Source: Nocardia vaccinii NBRC 15922 (GTDB lineage: Bacteria; Actinomycetota; Actinomycetes; Mycobacteriales; Mycobacteriaceae). From it: a stretch of DNA of 64,000 bases. Of the stretch, positions 8,939 through 18,360 are shown piece after piece. Where the stretch lies: contig NZ_BDCC01000047.1 in assembly GCF_001613305.1 (NCBI RefSeq), positions 18,058-82,057 of the forward strand, in the 5' to 3' direction. Both the position numbers and the translations under genes were made by a program. Below the pieces are notes generated by a model. That model worked only from the letters and a program-made list of their open reading frames with translations. It was not told the DNA's origin and did no database searches. The number at the start of each line of letters is the position of its first letter. Within the stretch, counting starts at the first letter, position 1.

Positions 8939-9295
8939 GGGGTATCTCCTTGTCTCTGGCAAGATGCCGCGACAGAGCTAACCAGCAGCAAGTGACCGAG
9001 CCTCCCCGACCGAATGAACCGACGGCAAACGTCGATCGCCGAAACACGCGATCGCCACCGTCGTCCACCACGGCCTCCCAGCGGCCGCTCGGTCCACGCA
9101 CACCGAGACGACGGCGCAGTGACCGCCGATCCGCCCAGTTATCGGAGCTGCGGTGGGTCCGGCGGTTCGTATTCGCGCGAGCGGCGATCAGGGGCGTTCA
9201 GTCGAGTTCGAGTTACGGGGCGCGAACGAATTCCGCATATTTCACCGCCAGGGCCCGGAGCAGGACGATCCGCGGCTCCGTTCGAGTGCTGCGGG
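8939..9295. other. intergenic region, no gene seen
   Basis: About 357 bases upstream of the phosphoesterase and downstream of the TetR gene. I find no coding signal; the phosphoesterase promoter must be here. Confidence 0.5.
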
Positions 9296-9865
9296 TCAGG
9301 GCTGGTCGCCCACGAGAGCGATTGCGCGCGTCTCGGGAACTCCCAGCATCAGCAGGCTCGTGATCGTCGCTGCTCGGGCGCCGAGGGTCCCGTTCGACAG
9401 GTCGCTGTCCGCGATGGCGAACACGGCGCCGTAGGCGACCTGGCTCAGAATGTCTGCCGGCAGGTGCTGTGCGAACACGTCGTTGTCCTGGCCCCGTTTC
9501 ACCAGGTCGGCGAGAAGCTCATCGACCGGCCCGAGCAGGCCGTGGATCGCCTCGCCGTACTCGCCGCGGCGCAGCGCCAACAGCACTCGGTACCGGTGCG
9601 CCACCGGCCAGAGGCGGGCGATGAATTCGACCCAGGTTGCGTCCGCTTCTGCGTCGGAGGCGTTGACTTCGGTGAGCACGGCTGTCATCTCGGTGACGGC
9701 CCGTTCCGTGAGTGTCCGAACCAGGTCGAGGCGCGAGGGGAAATGGCCATAGACGGTGCGACGCACGACGCCGGCAGCGGAGGCGATGTCGCCCATTCCG
9801 GCGTCGGGGTTTTCTCCCAGCACATCGAGGGCGACGTCGAGGATGCGGTCGCGTGTCTCGTTCAT
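9296..9865 (-). CDS. TetR family transcriptional regulator
   Basis: An N-terminal HTH (NETRDRILDVALDVLGEN, then DIASAAGVVRRTVYGHFPSR) is followed by an all-helical ligand domain; 189 residues from the ATG at 9865. The frame stays open to 9967, but that extension translates the operator repeats (residues such as CSLIHCTLVCS), so a downstream start is preferred. An intermediate GTG at 9892 is possible. It is divergent from the epoxide hydrolase gene, with three palindromic operators between them, so it most likely represses the hydrolase and itself. The inducer is unknown; a small epoxide or hydrophobic substrate is an inference. Confidence 0.88.
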   Translation of the reverse strand: MNETRDRILDVALDVLGENPDAGMGDIASAAGVVRRTVYGHFPSRLDLVRTLTERAVTEMTAVLTEVNASDAEADATWVEFIARLWPVAHRYRVLLALRRGEYGEAIHGLLGPVDELLADLVKRGQDNDVFAQHLPADILSQVAYGAVFAIADSDLSNGTLGARAATITSLLMLGVPETRAIALVGDQP

Positions 9866-9905
9866 CGAGCGCACACGGGAGGACTCGGTGGGCACGACAC
9901 CAGTG

Positions 9906-9977
9906 TTGCACATTGGTGTGCAATGAATCACACTGCACACTAGTGTGCAATGAATTAGGCTGCACACTAGTGTGCAA
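9906..9977. promoter_or_regulatory. three tandem 18-bp palindromic operators, 27 bp apart
   Basis: TTGCACATTGGTGTGCAA at 9906-9923, CTGCACACTAGTGTGCAA at 9933-9950 and the identical 18-mer at 9960-9977. Starts are exactly 27 bp apart. The core TGCACAC-TA-GTGTGCA is perfectly palindromic in the last two. They lie between the divergent TetR gene and the epoxide hydrolase (ATG at 10020) and are the expected binding sites of that TetR. Confidence 0.85.
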
Positions 9978-10019
9978 CGAAAAGTTGCGCTGTGCTTCGA
10001 AGCTCAGGAGAAGAAGGCA

Positions 10020-11180
10020 ATGACCACACCGCCGCCGACCTCGGCCCTGGTCCGCCCGTTCACCGTCTCGATCTCGGATTCGGACATCGACGACGTGAGG
10101 CAGCGACTGGCCAGAACTCGATGGCCGGATCGGGAAACGGTGGGCGACTGGTCGCAAGGGGTTCGCGTCGAGAACGCCAGATCTCTAGTCGACTACTGGG
10201 AGCGCGGCTACGACTGGCGGCGCTTGGAATCCGAGCTCAATCGCTTCCCCCAATTCCTGACCGAGATCGATGGGCTGGACATCCACTTCATCCACGTCAG
10301 GTCCGAGAATCCCAACGCGATGCCGCTGATACTCACGCACGGATGGCCGGGCTCGATCGTCGAGTTCCTGAAGCTGATCGGCCCTCTGACCGATCCGGTT
10401 TCGTTCGGAGCGGACGCCGCCGATTCGTTCGACGTCGTCGTCCCGTCGCTCCCCGGGTTCGGGTTCTCCGGGAAGCCCACCCAGGCCGGGTGGACCGTAT
10501 CGCGCATCGCAAGCGCGTGGGTGGAGCTGATGAAGCGTCTCGGCTACCCGAGATGGGTTGCGCAAGGCGGTGATTGGGGCGCCGTCGTCACCACCGCCCT
10601 CGGGGCCATGCAACCCGAGGGGCTCCTCGGAATTCATCTGAACACTCAGTACGCCTTTCCCGAACAGATACCCGACACCTTGTCGCCCGAACAGCGCTAC
10701 GCCGTGGAGACCCTGGCCCTCTACACCGGCGATCTCGGTGGGTCGAACCACCTTCAGGGCACGAAGCCGGAGACCGTCGGATTCGCCCTGGCGGACTCTC
10801 CCGCCGGCCAGGCAGCCTGGATCTACGAGAAGTTCCAGTCCAAGACCGACAACCACGGGCTCGCCGAGGACGCTCTCGGCATCGACGACATGCTCGACGC
10901 GATATCCCTCTACTGGTTCACCAACAGCGCAGCGTCGTCCGGCCGCATCTACTGGGAGAACAAGTCGCTCACTTTCGCCGGCCCGAAGCTGACGCTTCCG
11001 GTCGCGGTGACCGTCTTCCCGAGGGATATCCCACGCCTGCCACGAAGCTGGATCGAAGACGCCTACAGCAATCTGATCCACTACGGCGAGGCCGACAAGG
11101 GCGGGCACTTCGCGGCCTTGGAACAGCCCGAGATCCTGGTCAGCGAAATCCGCACCGGGCTGCGCACCCTTCGTTCCTGA
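10020..11180 (+). CDS. epoxide hydrolase, microsomal-type alpha/beta hydrolase
   Basis: A 386-residue protein with an N-terminal epoxide hydrolase domain (about 11-120; RPFTVSISDSDIDDVRQRL) and an alpha/beta hydrolase core. HGWPGS at 107-112 is the oxyanion-hole motif, GGDWG at 183-187 holds the nucleophile D185, and the catalytic His is H363 in GGHFAALEQP. It should hydrolyse epoxides to diols in the cytoplasm. The start at 10020 has AGGAGAAGAAGG upstream; the earlier frame start at 9972 lies inside the third operator and is rejected. The three operators suggest tight, cooperative repression. Confidence 0.9.
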   Translation: MTTPPPTSALVRPFTVSISDSDIDDVRQRLARTRWPDRETVGDWSQGVRVENARSLVDYWERGYDWRRLESELNRFPQFLTEIDGLDIHFIHVRSENPNAMPLILTHGWPGSIVEFLKLIGPLTDPVSFGADAADSFDVVVPSLPGFGFSGKPTQAGWTVSRIASAWVELMKRLGYPRWVAQGGDWGAVVTTALGAMQPEGLLGIHLNTQYAFPEQIPDTLSPEQRYAVETLALYTGDLGGSNHLQGTKPETVGFALADSPAGQAAWIYEKFQSKTDNHGLAEDALGIDDMLDAISLYWFTNSAASSGRIYWENKSLTFAGPKLTLPVAVTVFPRDIPRLPRSWIEDAYSNLIHYGEADKGGHFAALEQPEILVSEIRTGLRTLRS

Positions 11181-11472
11181 CGCCAACGCTCATGCCGGGC
11201 ACATCGTCTCATCCAACCTGGGACAGTCCCCGCCGGGCTGAGGTATTTACATTTTCGTCTCACGCGCTCATGGCAGGACGAGTCACCGCGTGACAGCGCT
11301 GCCGTTCCAACTCCGGATGAGGGGCGATCCCGCACAGATCGGGAGTCAACCGAAACAACATTGCTTGCTAACGCCCGTGGCGGCTGCGCAGACATACCCA
11401 CCGTCGAAGTAGTTCGCCGATCGGTTTGCGACGCAACAGGATACGGGCGAGCACGAGGGAGGGATCGCGATC

Positions 11473-12165
11473 ATGAATCGGAATATCGCGAGTGCGGCAG
11501 TGATGACCTGCGCGTTCGTTGCGGTGACCGCCGGCTGCTCTGCGAATGGAAGCGGATCGCCGGCGGTGACGCCCGGCCCGGGTGCGCCGGTCACCGTGTC
11601 GAGCTCGGTTCCGTCGGGTTCGAGTGTGGCACCGTCGACGCCGGGCGGCGTACAGGTGTCGCCGGGGTCAGGGGGTGCGCCGGATTCCGGCGGCTCCCGG
11701 CCATCGGCCGCAGATGCCCCGGGGCTGCCGACGGTTGCGCCCATCGCCGAATGCGCGAACGGTCAGATCCACGTTCGTGCCGAAAACCTGGCGGTCTCGA
11801 ACCGGAACCACGTCGGCACCGCGCTGATCTTCGAAACCACCGGCGACACCGCGTGCTGGATGGTCGGCTTCCCAGGCGTCGACATGTGGGCTCCGAACAA
11901 CAACTGGGAGCACGCCCAGCGCTCCCTGCAAGGATTCCTCGGCGGCAACCCCGACCACAGCTACTCGGCCCCGCAGCAGGTCACGATCAAACCCGGCCGG
12001 CCCGCCCACGCCATCGTCGAAGGCACCACCACAACCGACGCGGGCAAGCCCTGCCCGGTTTCGCACACCCTCAATGTCACCCCACCCGATATGACCGCCA
12101 CCCAACCGGTGGAAACCGGCAACATGTTCCCCTGCAACGTCCTCGTCCACCCGATCACCCCGTAG
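11473..12165 (+). CDS. DUF4232-type lipoprotein
   Basis: A 230-residue secreted lipoprotein. The signal peptide (MNRNIASAAVMTCAFVAVTA) ends in a lipobox with the lipidated Cys at 22 (VTAGC). A Gly/Pro/Ser/Thr-rich linker (about 25-85) is followed by a compact beta-rich domain with four Cys (IAECANG, DTACWMVGFPGV, GKPCPVSH, MFPCNV) resembling DUF4232. The family is widespread in actinobacteria and has no established function. It stands alone; both neighbours are separated by intergenic DNA or opposite strand. Confidence 0.75.
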   Translation: MNRNIASAAVMTCAFVAVTAGCSANGSGSPAVTPGPGAPVTVSSSVPSGSSVAPSTPGGVQVSPGSGGAPDSGGSRPSAADAPGLPTVAPIAECANGQIHVRAENLAVSNRNHVGTALIFETTGDTACWMVGFPGVDMWAPNNNWEHAQRSLQGFLGGNPDHSYSAPQQVTIKPGRPAHAIVEGTTTTDAGKPCPVSHTLNVTPPDMTATQPVETGNMFPCNVLVHPITP

Positions 12166-12268
12166 GTCGAGAGCCCGACAGGTGCCGGGCCTCGGACCTG
12201 CCGGGACCATGCCGCGTTCTGCCCCTCCCGCGAGGTGGTGGCGGCCTCGACCGGATCGAGCTCGCCGA

Positions 12269-13225
12269 TCAGAGGTCGATCACGACCTTGCCGTGGACGT
12301 GCCGGGCCGCCTGGAGATCGACGGCCGCGCGAATGTCTTCGACAGGGAAGGTTGCTGCGATGGGTACGCGCAGACGGCCGGCTGCGATGAGGCGCGCGAT
12401 GTTGTCGAGAGCATCGGGCGCGGCGTTGGCGCCGTTGGCAGCCGGGACTCCGTCGACCACGGCCGCGATGGTGCAGATGCGAGCATCCGGAACTCCGAGC
12501 TCGCGGGCGGCGTGCACCGCATCCGTTCCGTGTAGGTCCAGTGCCGCGGTGATGGGGCCCGCGTCGAGGTCGCGGAGCCTGTCGACGAGGCCGTCGCCGT
12601 ACGCGATCGGTTCGGCGCCTAGGCTTTCCAGGTACTCCGCCGTCGATGGCGAGCCGGTTCCGATGACTCGCGCACCTGCGATTCGCGCCAACTGCACTGC
12701 GAACACGCCGACTCCGCCGCCCGCGCCGCCGATCAGCACCGTATCGTCCGGACCGAGGTCGAGGACGGCGAGAGCGGCGGCCGCGGTGCTGCCCGCGATC
12801 GAGAGGGTGGCGGCGGTGCGATCATCGACGTCGTCCGGGGTGTGATGGGCGACGCCGCTCGCGATGTTCCCATTCGCGTCGACCACGACGAAGTCGGCGA
12901 CCGCTCGGGACAATGCCGCCCCGAATACGCGGTCGCCGACCGCGTAGCCGACCGCGCCCGCACCGACCTGGTCGACGACTCCCGCGTAGTCGGTCCCGAA
13001 CCCGGCGGGCAGGCTCAGGCCGAACCGTGCCGCAGTCTCGGCGTCCGCGGTCATGAACCAGTCCATCGGGTTCAGACCGGCTGCTGTCACCCGGACGCGG
13101 ATCTGCCTGTGCTCCGCTCGGGGTTCGGGCCCGTCCAGGACGGCCAGTGTCTCCGGGCCGCCGAACGACTCCAGCCGGACCGCCCTGCTCGTGTTGTCTC
13201 GAAGTCCGTCGTCGTGCTGCTGCAT
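12269..13225 (-). CDS. NADP-dependent zinc-independent MDR oxidoreductase (quinone reductase-like)
   Basis: A 318-residue medium-chain dehydrogenase/reductase. The GroES-like N-terminus includes VRLESFGGPE and GTDYAGVVDQVGAGAVGYAVGD; the nucleotide-binding loop is VLIGGAGGGVGVFAVQLAR, and AARHVHGKVVIDL is the typical family C-terminus. No zinc-binding Cys cluster is present, as in quinone oxidoreductases. The start at 13225 is preceded by GAGGAAGC; longer forms run into the upstream promoter. It is divergent from a damaged TetR gene with a palindrome between them, so it was probably controlled by that regulator. Substrate unknown. Confidence 0.85.
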   Translation of the reverse strand: MQQHDDGLRDNTSRAVRLESFGGPETLAVLDGPEPRAEHRQIRVRVTAAGLNPMDWFMTADAETAARFGLSLPAGFGTDYAGVVDQVGAGAVGYAVGDRVFGAALSRAVADFVVVDANGNIASGVAHHTPDDVDDRTAATLSIAGSTAAAALAVLDLGPDDTVLIGGAGGGVGVFAVQLARIAGARVIGTGSPSTAEYLESLGAEPIAYGDGLVDRLRDLDAGPITAALDLHGTDAVHAARELGVPDARICTIAAVVDGVPAANGANAAPDALDNIARLIAAGRLRVPIAATFPVEDIRAAVDLQAARHVHGKVVIDL

Positions 13226-13262
13226 GCTTCCTCGTCTCCCTCGCATTCGCGGATCCGCCCTG

Positions 13263-13282
13263 AAACGGACTATGCTCCGTTT
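13263..13282. promoter_or_regulatory. palindromic operator between oxidoreductase and tetR remnant
   Basis: AAACGGA (13263-13269) and TCCGTTT (13276-13282) are exact reverse complements around CTATGC. It lies 38 bases upstream of the oxidoreductase start and 36 bases before the TetR remnant, the usual place for a TetR operator. Confidence 0.6.
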
Positions 13283-13317
13283 ACGGAAGTCAGCATAACC
13301 GGAGCGCGATCCGTTTG

Positions 13318-13530
13318 ATGGATCGGGAACCGCGGGCGCCGCGGGGCCGATGCCGCGCGTAACCGCGAACAGCTGATCGAGGTCGCGGCGCGTATGTTCG
13401 CATCCATCGAGACGGAGACGTCGATGCGCGTCATCGCCCGCGAGGCCGGCGTCGGCATCGGCACGCTCTGCCGCCGTTTCACCACCCGCGTGTCCTTGGT
13501 GGAGGCGGTTTACCGTGCCCAAAGGTGTGG
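13318..13530 (+). pseudogene. tetR remnant, N-terminal HTH only
   Basis: An ATG at 13318 opens a frame that hits a stop after 14 codons (MDREPRAPRGRC...). The adjacent frame then reads a clear TetR HTH: ADAARNREQLIEVAARMFAS, EAGVGIGTLCRRFTTRVSLV, EAVYRAQ. After about 13522 the homology ends and no ligand-binding domain follows. So the gene has a frameshift near 13345-13355 and has lost its C-terminal two-thirds. It is divergent from the oxidoreductase at 12269-13225, which is probably now unregulated by it. Confidence 0.7.
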
Positions 13531-13681
13531 CCGAGTATCTCGTGTTTCGCAGTCAGGCTGCAGCGTTTGCCCAGGCCAGGCGGATGGTTTGGATTTGTTC
13601 GGGGTGGGGTCGCCCCAGATCTGCAGCTCGGCACCGGGTTCGACCTTCGATGAAGCCCTTGCGAGTTCGCGGGCTGCTGCA

Positions 13682-15264
13682 TCAGCCGGCCACAGCGCCG
13701 CTTCCGTCGATGCGGACGACCTCTCCCGCGGGGAGACCGAGTCGAGTGGACCACGTCAGCGCGTCGTCGATGGACGAGACGCCACGCAGATGCGCCACGG
13801 CGAGAGTGGACGGTAACGTGGCTTCATCGAGGAACGCGGCCCACTGCGGCGCCGTGAGCGCGAGCGCACGAAGTTCGGGCATATCGGCCAATATCGTCAG
13901 GTCGATGACCTCAGCGGCCGACAAGTCCAGGCACCGCAGGCTGGCATTGGCGCGTAACGGCGTGATATCCAGCGGTGACGTAGTGCTCACCTGGATCGAA
14001 AAGAGATCCGGGTGCCCAGCGAGGGGTGTCAGATCCCCGCCGGCCAGCGCAACGGACAACACTTCCACCGGCATCCCCGCAATCGGTGACAGATCTGTGG
14101 TTCCCCCGCGCCCGGTCACACTGAGACGTCGAATGCGCGGTGCCGCCGCCAGCGGTGACAGATCGACCGGTTCGACCACGTGGTTGATGTGTACGTCCTG
14201 GGTAGCGGGAGCGATCTCCCTCGGCAGGGTGGTCGTGCTCAGCATCTCCGGCCCGAGACGCCGCTGGGGCTCGATGAACGACAAGCGATCGCCGTCCACC
14301 CGATAGTTGTCCGCGTCCAATTCAGCTAGGTACTGACCGAGCAACGCGGTGACCGAATCGGCCTCGTACCAAACGGACTCGCGGAAATCACGACCGATGG
14401 AAATGACCTGGCCAGGACGGCCCCGGAGCGCTGGGGCTTGGTCGACCGCCAGGAAATTGAAGCCGTCGCTGGCCGCGAACGGCAGCCACGCAGGATGATC
14501 GGCGCAGCGCCGCACCGTCTCCGGCGGATCGGCGTCGAAACCACCCACTGCCAATACAGCGCCTTGTCCAACGTGCTCTCGTAATCCCACATCGAGGGGA
14601 ACTCCTCGACGTAGTCCGCGAGCAAGTTCAGCGGAAGCCATCGGTAGCCGTTGAACAGATCGCCGTCGTCGTCCGCTTCGCCGTCTGCGATGAGGTAGAG
14701 CGCCCGCAGATCTGCCGGCAGTTGGCAGCCGAGTCGACGCTCGGTTTCCTCGATCGCGGTCGAAGTCGCGGGAGGCGACAGCGTTGCCGGCCTTCCGAGG
14801 ATCGCGTCCCGGCGTGCGAGGTACGTCCGGAACCGGGCGACCGCGAGGTCCGGATCGCCTGTAGGTGCCGAGTTGCCCGCCTGCTGCGCCGCGCCGGACC
14901 TGGGCAACCGGTATTCGCCGTCGAGAATCGCGACATAACAACTCTGCCCTCCGACGATTTCATGCGTGATGGGACCGGAGGCCGCCGTGAACGTGAACGT
15001 CCCGGTCGGCTCGCACCACAGTTCCAGGCACGCCTGCTGCCATCCGTTCGTCCGCACCAGCATTCGAGTGAAGCCAGGCATCATCCCCATTACGATCATC
15101 GGCTTCATCAGGACTTGCCCGTTCGGCGCGCCGGGGACCAGGTAGGTCCCGAGCACGCTGACACCTCCACTCCGGCCCGCGACACCGGTCACGACGGCCC
15201 GCGTCCACCCGCCGGGAGCACTCGTCGCGATCCGTTCGGCGATCTGTCGAATCTCCGATTGCAC
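13682..15264 (-). pseudogene. SUKH (SMI1/KNR4) protein with leucine-rich tail, frameshifted
   Basis: Two overlapping minus-strand frames complete one another. The first, from a GTG at 15264, gives an N-terminal region plus the start of a SUKH domain (ETERRLGCQLPADLRALY, IADGEADDDGDLF, GYRWLPLNLL). At about 14540-14555 the homology moves to the other frame: ADHPAWLPFAASDGFNFLAV and GRPGQVISIGRD complete the SUKH core. The tail then has repeats of the type L-S-P-L-A...I-R-R-L-S-V (DLSPLAAAPRIRRLSV, DLSPIAGMPVEVLSV, DLTPLAGHPDLFSI), like a short leucine-rich repeat. One base is gained or lost within TGGGTGGTTTC. SUKH proteins are typically immunity proteins of polymorphic toxins. Either a decayed gene or an assembly error; the intact product would be about 525 residues. 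Confidence 0.7.
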
Positions 15265-15958
15265 GCCCAGCCCTCTCCCACCCGTCGACCACGTCCGTTA
15301 CCACCATGCCAGATCGCCACAGAAATCCCATCGCCGACAAGGCCGGCACCGGCCTCGATCGAATCGACACAGCGAGCGATGGCACCGCACGCAGAACATC
15401 CTGTAATGCCGCTGCGCGAGCGGTTCGGGGTGATCTTGACGGGCTCGAAAGATCAACGGGCTGAGATCATTTGGATCGGCTGAACGACCGCAACTGCCGC
15501 TGAGTGCGCGATGTACATCGAACACTTGGGATGGGGCAATTCCGATGCGCCGCAGGTTCACGCCTTCGGACCGACCCTTTTCGGCTCACCCCACCCGCGC
15601 ACGCGTCACCGGCGTCACGACCCACAACAGCCAGCTGACACCGTGCTGATCTCGGAGTTGACACCCAATCTCGACCACGAAATGCCTATCCGGCAAGGGA
15701 TCTCGTCGGCCACCGACAGCGCGCGCTATGGCCGGACGGCGAGGAGCTGGAACAGCTCGGAGCTGCGCCGGGTGATCGTGCCCCGCACGGAGAACGAGCA
15801 CGACCCGGGCCGAGCGCGATATCTGCTGAGCCCCACCCGGTTTCCGGTCGAAAATGCGCCGGGAGTGTAGTCGGGTGATATTGCGTTCCGCCGGGACGCG
15901 AAACCGATTCCGCCGCAACGTATTGCGAAATCGGGTCGCGAAGGGTTGAGTCGGCGGG
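15265..15958. other. long intergenic region, possible decayed gene
   Basis: Nearly 700 bases without an intact gene. On the minus strand near 15590-15700 one frame reads LRDQHGVSWLLWVV, faintly like the end of a PhnB/VOC-family protein, but nothing upstream supports it. The rest shows no coding signal that I trust. Confidence 0.4.
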
Positions 15959-15961
15959 GTG

Positions 15962-17356
15962 ATGCGTGTGCGAACAATGACCGAGGCCGGATCGGGTCAT
16001 GCCGAATTCACCGCGACCGTGTCTGGGGAGGTTCCGGAGATATCCATGGTGTTCTCGGTTCTGAACGCGTTCCGGGACATGGTGCTCGGGGGGAGATGGA
16101 TCGAGCCGCGAGCGACCTTCCGCTTCGGATGCCGCGTGCTTCGCGTCATCGCGCGCGAGGACGGCACCTTGGGGCTCGAGGAGACGGTCGCGCCGGATGT
16201 CTGGCGGGAGCAGGTCGATGAGACGATCACCGATCTGCACAACCAATCCGTCGTGTGTCGCAAGCTCGGCCTCGCGCAATCCTGGGGCGAGATCACCGAA
16301 CAGCATCGGGTGATCATGCACCGCTGCGCTGCGACGGCGGACAAGATCGCCTTCAGCCGCCATACCCCGGACGGGGAGGGGGTGTCCGGTTGGCGCGTGA
16401 TCTGCCTGGACAAACATGAGGACGAACAGGTCATCGACGTCGAACTCGGGCAGGTTATGGCGGATTTCCCGTACCTGCGTCAGTTCCTGGCGTTGCCCCC
16501 CGAGACCGCGGTCGTGATGTCCCCGCCGCAGCGCCCGGACGGTGCCGTCACAGCGATGGTGTTGCACCACGGAAACGATCTGACCGCGGGTGGCACCCGA
16601 TTCGGACCGGAGCCGGCGCTGACCGAGCCGACCCCGGCCCGACACGCGCTACTGACCGACGGCCGGGGAATGACCTGGACCACCGTGGGCAAGCGATCGG
16701 GCCTGCCGGATATCGCAGCCTGGACCGTCCTGCCGGCGCCTGCGACGGCGCCCGGGTCCGGTTGGGCCGCGTTGGTGCTGGACGAGCTGCAGGACGCGAT
16801 CGCACAGGGTACTCGGTTCGCAGCCGGTCAGACCGTCCGATCCGGTTGGCGCACACTGCGGCTCATCAGCCGTCCCGATGGGATGCTGGGCCTCGAGGAG
16901 CGGACCGCCGGAGAGACGTGGGCCGAGCAGATCGACCTCACACTGCGTGAGCTGTGGGCACAGCAGCAGGTGGTCGCCGGGCTGGGGCCGCAGGAGTGGA
17001 CCACATTTCCCCTCGACACTCAGGACGCGACCGTCACCGACTGCGTCACCGATTCCGACTCGGCGGTGTTCCTGTTCCGCGAGTCCATCGACGATCCGGC
17101 TCACTCCGGCTGGACCCTGCGCTGCACACGGCAGCATGAGCACGGTGCAGGACACGTGCGCAGCCTGTGGGACCTGACTCGATCCCTGCCCTTCCTGACC
17201 CGATTCCTGGCCCTTCCGCGCGGGACCGAGGTGCTGATCGAAACCCCGCAGGGCCCGCGCGGCTCCGAAATCCGCTCCAGCGTCCGAATATTCGGCAACG
17301 AGCTCATCCCCGAACCCGGCTCGTACACCTCCGAACTCCTGGGCCTCACCCGCTGA
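15962..17356 (+). CDS. tandem Imm33/DUF2185-like immunity-type protein
   Basis: A 464-residue cytoplasmic protein built from an internal duplication. Repeat A (about 45-190) and repeat B (about 283-430) align: WREQVDETITDLHNQ with WAEQIDLTLRELWAQ, VSGWRVICLD (142-144 SGW) with HSGWTLRCTR (382-384 SGW), and FPYLRQFLALPPETAVV with LPFLTRFLALPRGTEVL. The SGW and L-ALP-x-(G/E)-T pattern resembles the Imm33/DUF2185 domain, an immunity domain of polymorphic toxin systems, but similarity is weak by eye. No signal peptide or membrane segment. The start is uncertain (GTG 15959, ATG 15962 or ATG 15977). Its neighbour is the frameshifted SUKH gene, another immunity-type family. Confidence 0.65.
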   Translation: MRVRTMTEAGSGHAEFTATVSGEVPEISMVFSVLNAFRDMVLGGRWIEPRATFRFGCRVLRVIAREDGTLGLEETVAPDVWREQVDETITDLHNQSVVCRKLGLAQSWGEITEQHRVIMHRCAATADKIAFSRHTPDGEGVSGWRVICLDKHEDEQVIDVELGQVMADFPYLRQFLALPPETAVVMSPPQRPDGAVTAMVLHHGNDLTAGGTRFGPEPALTEPTPARHALLTDGRGMTWTTVGKRSGLPDIAAWTVLPAPATAPGSGWAALVLDELQDAIAQGTRFAAGQTVRSGWRTLRLISRPDGMLGLEERTAGETWAEQIDLTLRELWAQQQVVAGLGPQEWTTFPLDTQDATVTDCVTDSDSAVFLFRESIDDPAHSGWTLRCTRQHEHGAGHVRSLWDLTRSLPFLTRFLALPRGTEVLIETPQGPRGSEIRSSVRIFGNELIPEPGSYTSELLGLTR

Positions 17357-17625
17357 CGCGGTCGGTGAGCGTGGTGCGAACCGGGTCGTTCACATCTCTG
17401 GGAACGTACGCAACTGCCGACTTGTGTGCGTCCAGCCGCGGAGCCGCCGCAAAAATCCGTTGGCGAACGATTGCGACCACTGCTACCTTTCCGGAGGCCG
17501 TGCCAGAGAACGAGGAGGTGGTACCCGTGAACGCAGTATCGACATGGGTGCTCCCCTCCGGGGTCACGGTCGGGCGATAGGTCGTCCGGGAGCGCCGTTC
17601 AACAGCATTCCCGAAAGGCACGACC

Positions 17626-18360
17626 GTGCAATTCATTACCGAACAGCGCCTCGACGACCACATCCTCGAACGCGCGTTCACCCTCGGCGAGATCCCCGGC
17701 ATCCTGTGGACGCCCGGATCCGCGTCCACACCGGTGCCGCTGATCCTGGTCGGCCCCCCTCCCCTCGGGCTGCGCCGGGCGTACCCGCGACTGCTGGCCC
17801 GGGCCCGGCACGCCGTGGCGGAGGGCTACGCCGTAGCCACCATCGAGCTCCCCTGGAGCGGCGACCGGCCCCGTTCGTCAGCCGCCGATCAGGCCCTCGC
17901 CGACCTGCACCGGGCGCTGGCGGCTGACGGCCCGGTCGACGACGAGATCGTCGACCGGCTCATCCTCCCGATGGTCGACAAGGCGGTCCCGGAATGGCGG
18001 GCCACCCTGGACGCCCTCCTCGCGCTGCCCGAGATCGGCGGCCCGGTCGGCTACTCGGGCGGGGTGATCTCCATCGGCACCCGGCTGGCGGTGGTGGAGC
18101 CGCGCATCGCGGCCGCCGTTCTGTTCGCCGGTAGTTTCGTGCCCCGCGCCATACTCGAGGAGGCCCGGCAGGTCACCATTCCGCTACACGTCCTGCTGCA
18201 ATGGGACGACGAAGGAAACGACCGGCAAATGGCCCTGGACCTGTTCGACGCCTTCGGCTCCAAGGAGAAGACGCTGCACGCCAATATGGGCGGGCATACC
18301 GGCGTCCCGCAGCACGCCGGGGAGGAGGCGAACCGGTTCTTCACCCGGCACCTGAAGTGA
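17626..18360 (+). CDS. alpha/beta hydrolase family protein
   Basis: A 244-residue alpha/beta hydrolase of the dienelactone hydrolase-like type. The oxyanion region is VPLILVGPPPLG (37-48), the nucleophile elbow GYSGG at 142-146 gives S144, and a late acid/His pair is likely in LLQWDDEGND and NMGGHTGVP. No signal peptide. The GTG start at 17626 follows GAAAGG. Substrate cannot be predicted; actinobacterial relatives are mostly uncharacterised. Confidence 0.8.
   Translation: MQFITEQRLDDHILERAFTLGEIPGILWTPGSASTPVPLILVGPPPLGLRRAYPRLLARARHAVAEGYAVATIELPWSGDRPRSSAADQALADLHRALAADGPVDDEIVDRLILPMVDKAVPEWRATLDALLALPEIGGPVGYSGGVISIGTRLAVVEPRIAAAVLFAGSFVPRAILEEARQVTIPLHVLLQWDDEGNDRQMALDLFDAFGSKEKTLHANMGGHTGVPQHAGEEANRFFTRHLK

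Noticed and set aside
9866..9967. N-terminal extension of the TetR gene to 9967
   Set aside because: It translates the operator repeats into a Cys/His-rich string, so it is not real protein.
15590..15700. PhnB/VOC-like phrase on the minus strand (LRDQHGVSWLLWVV)
   Set aside because: Only about 15 residues look similar and nothing upstream in any frame supports a gene; left as a note in the gap entry.
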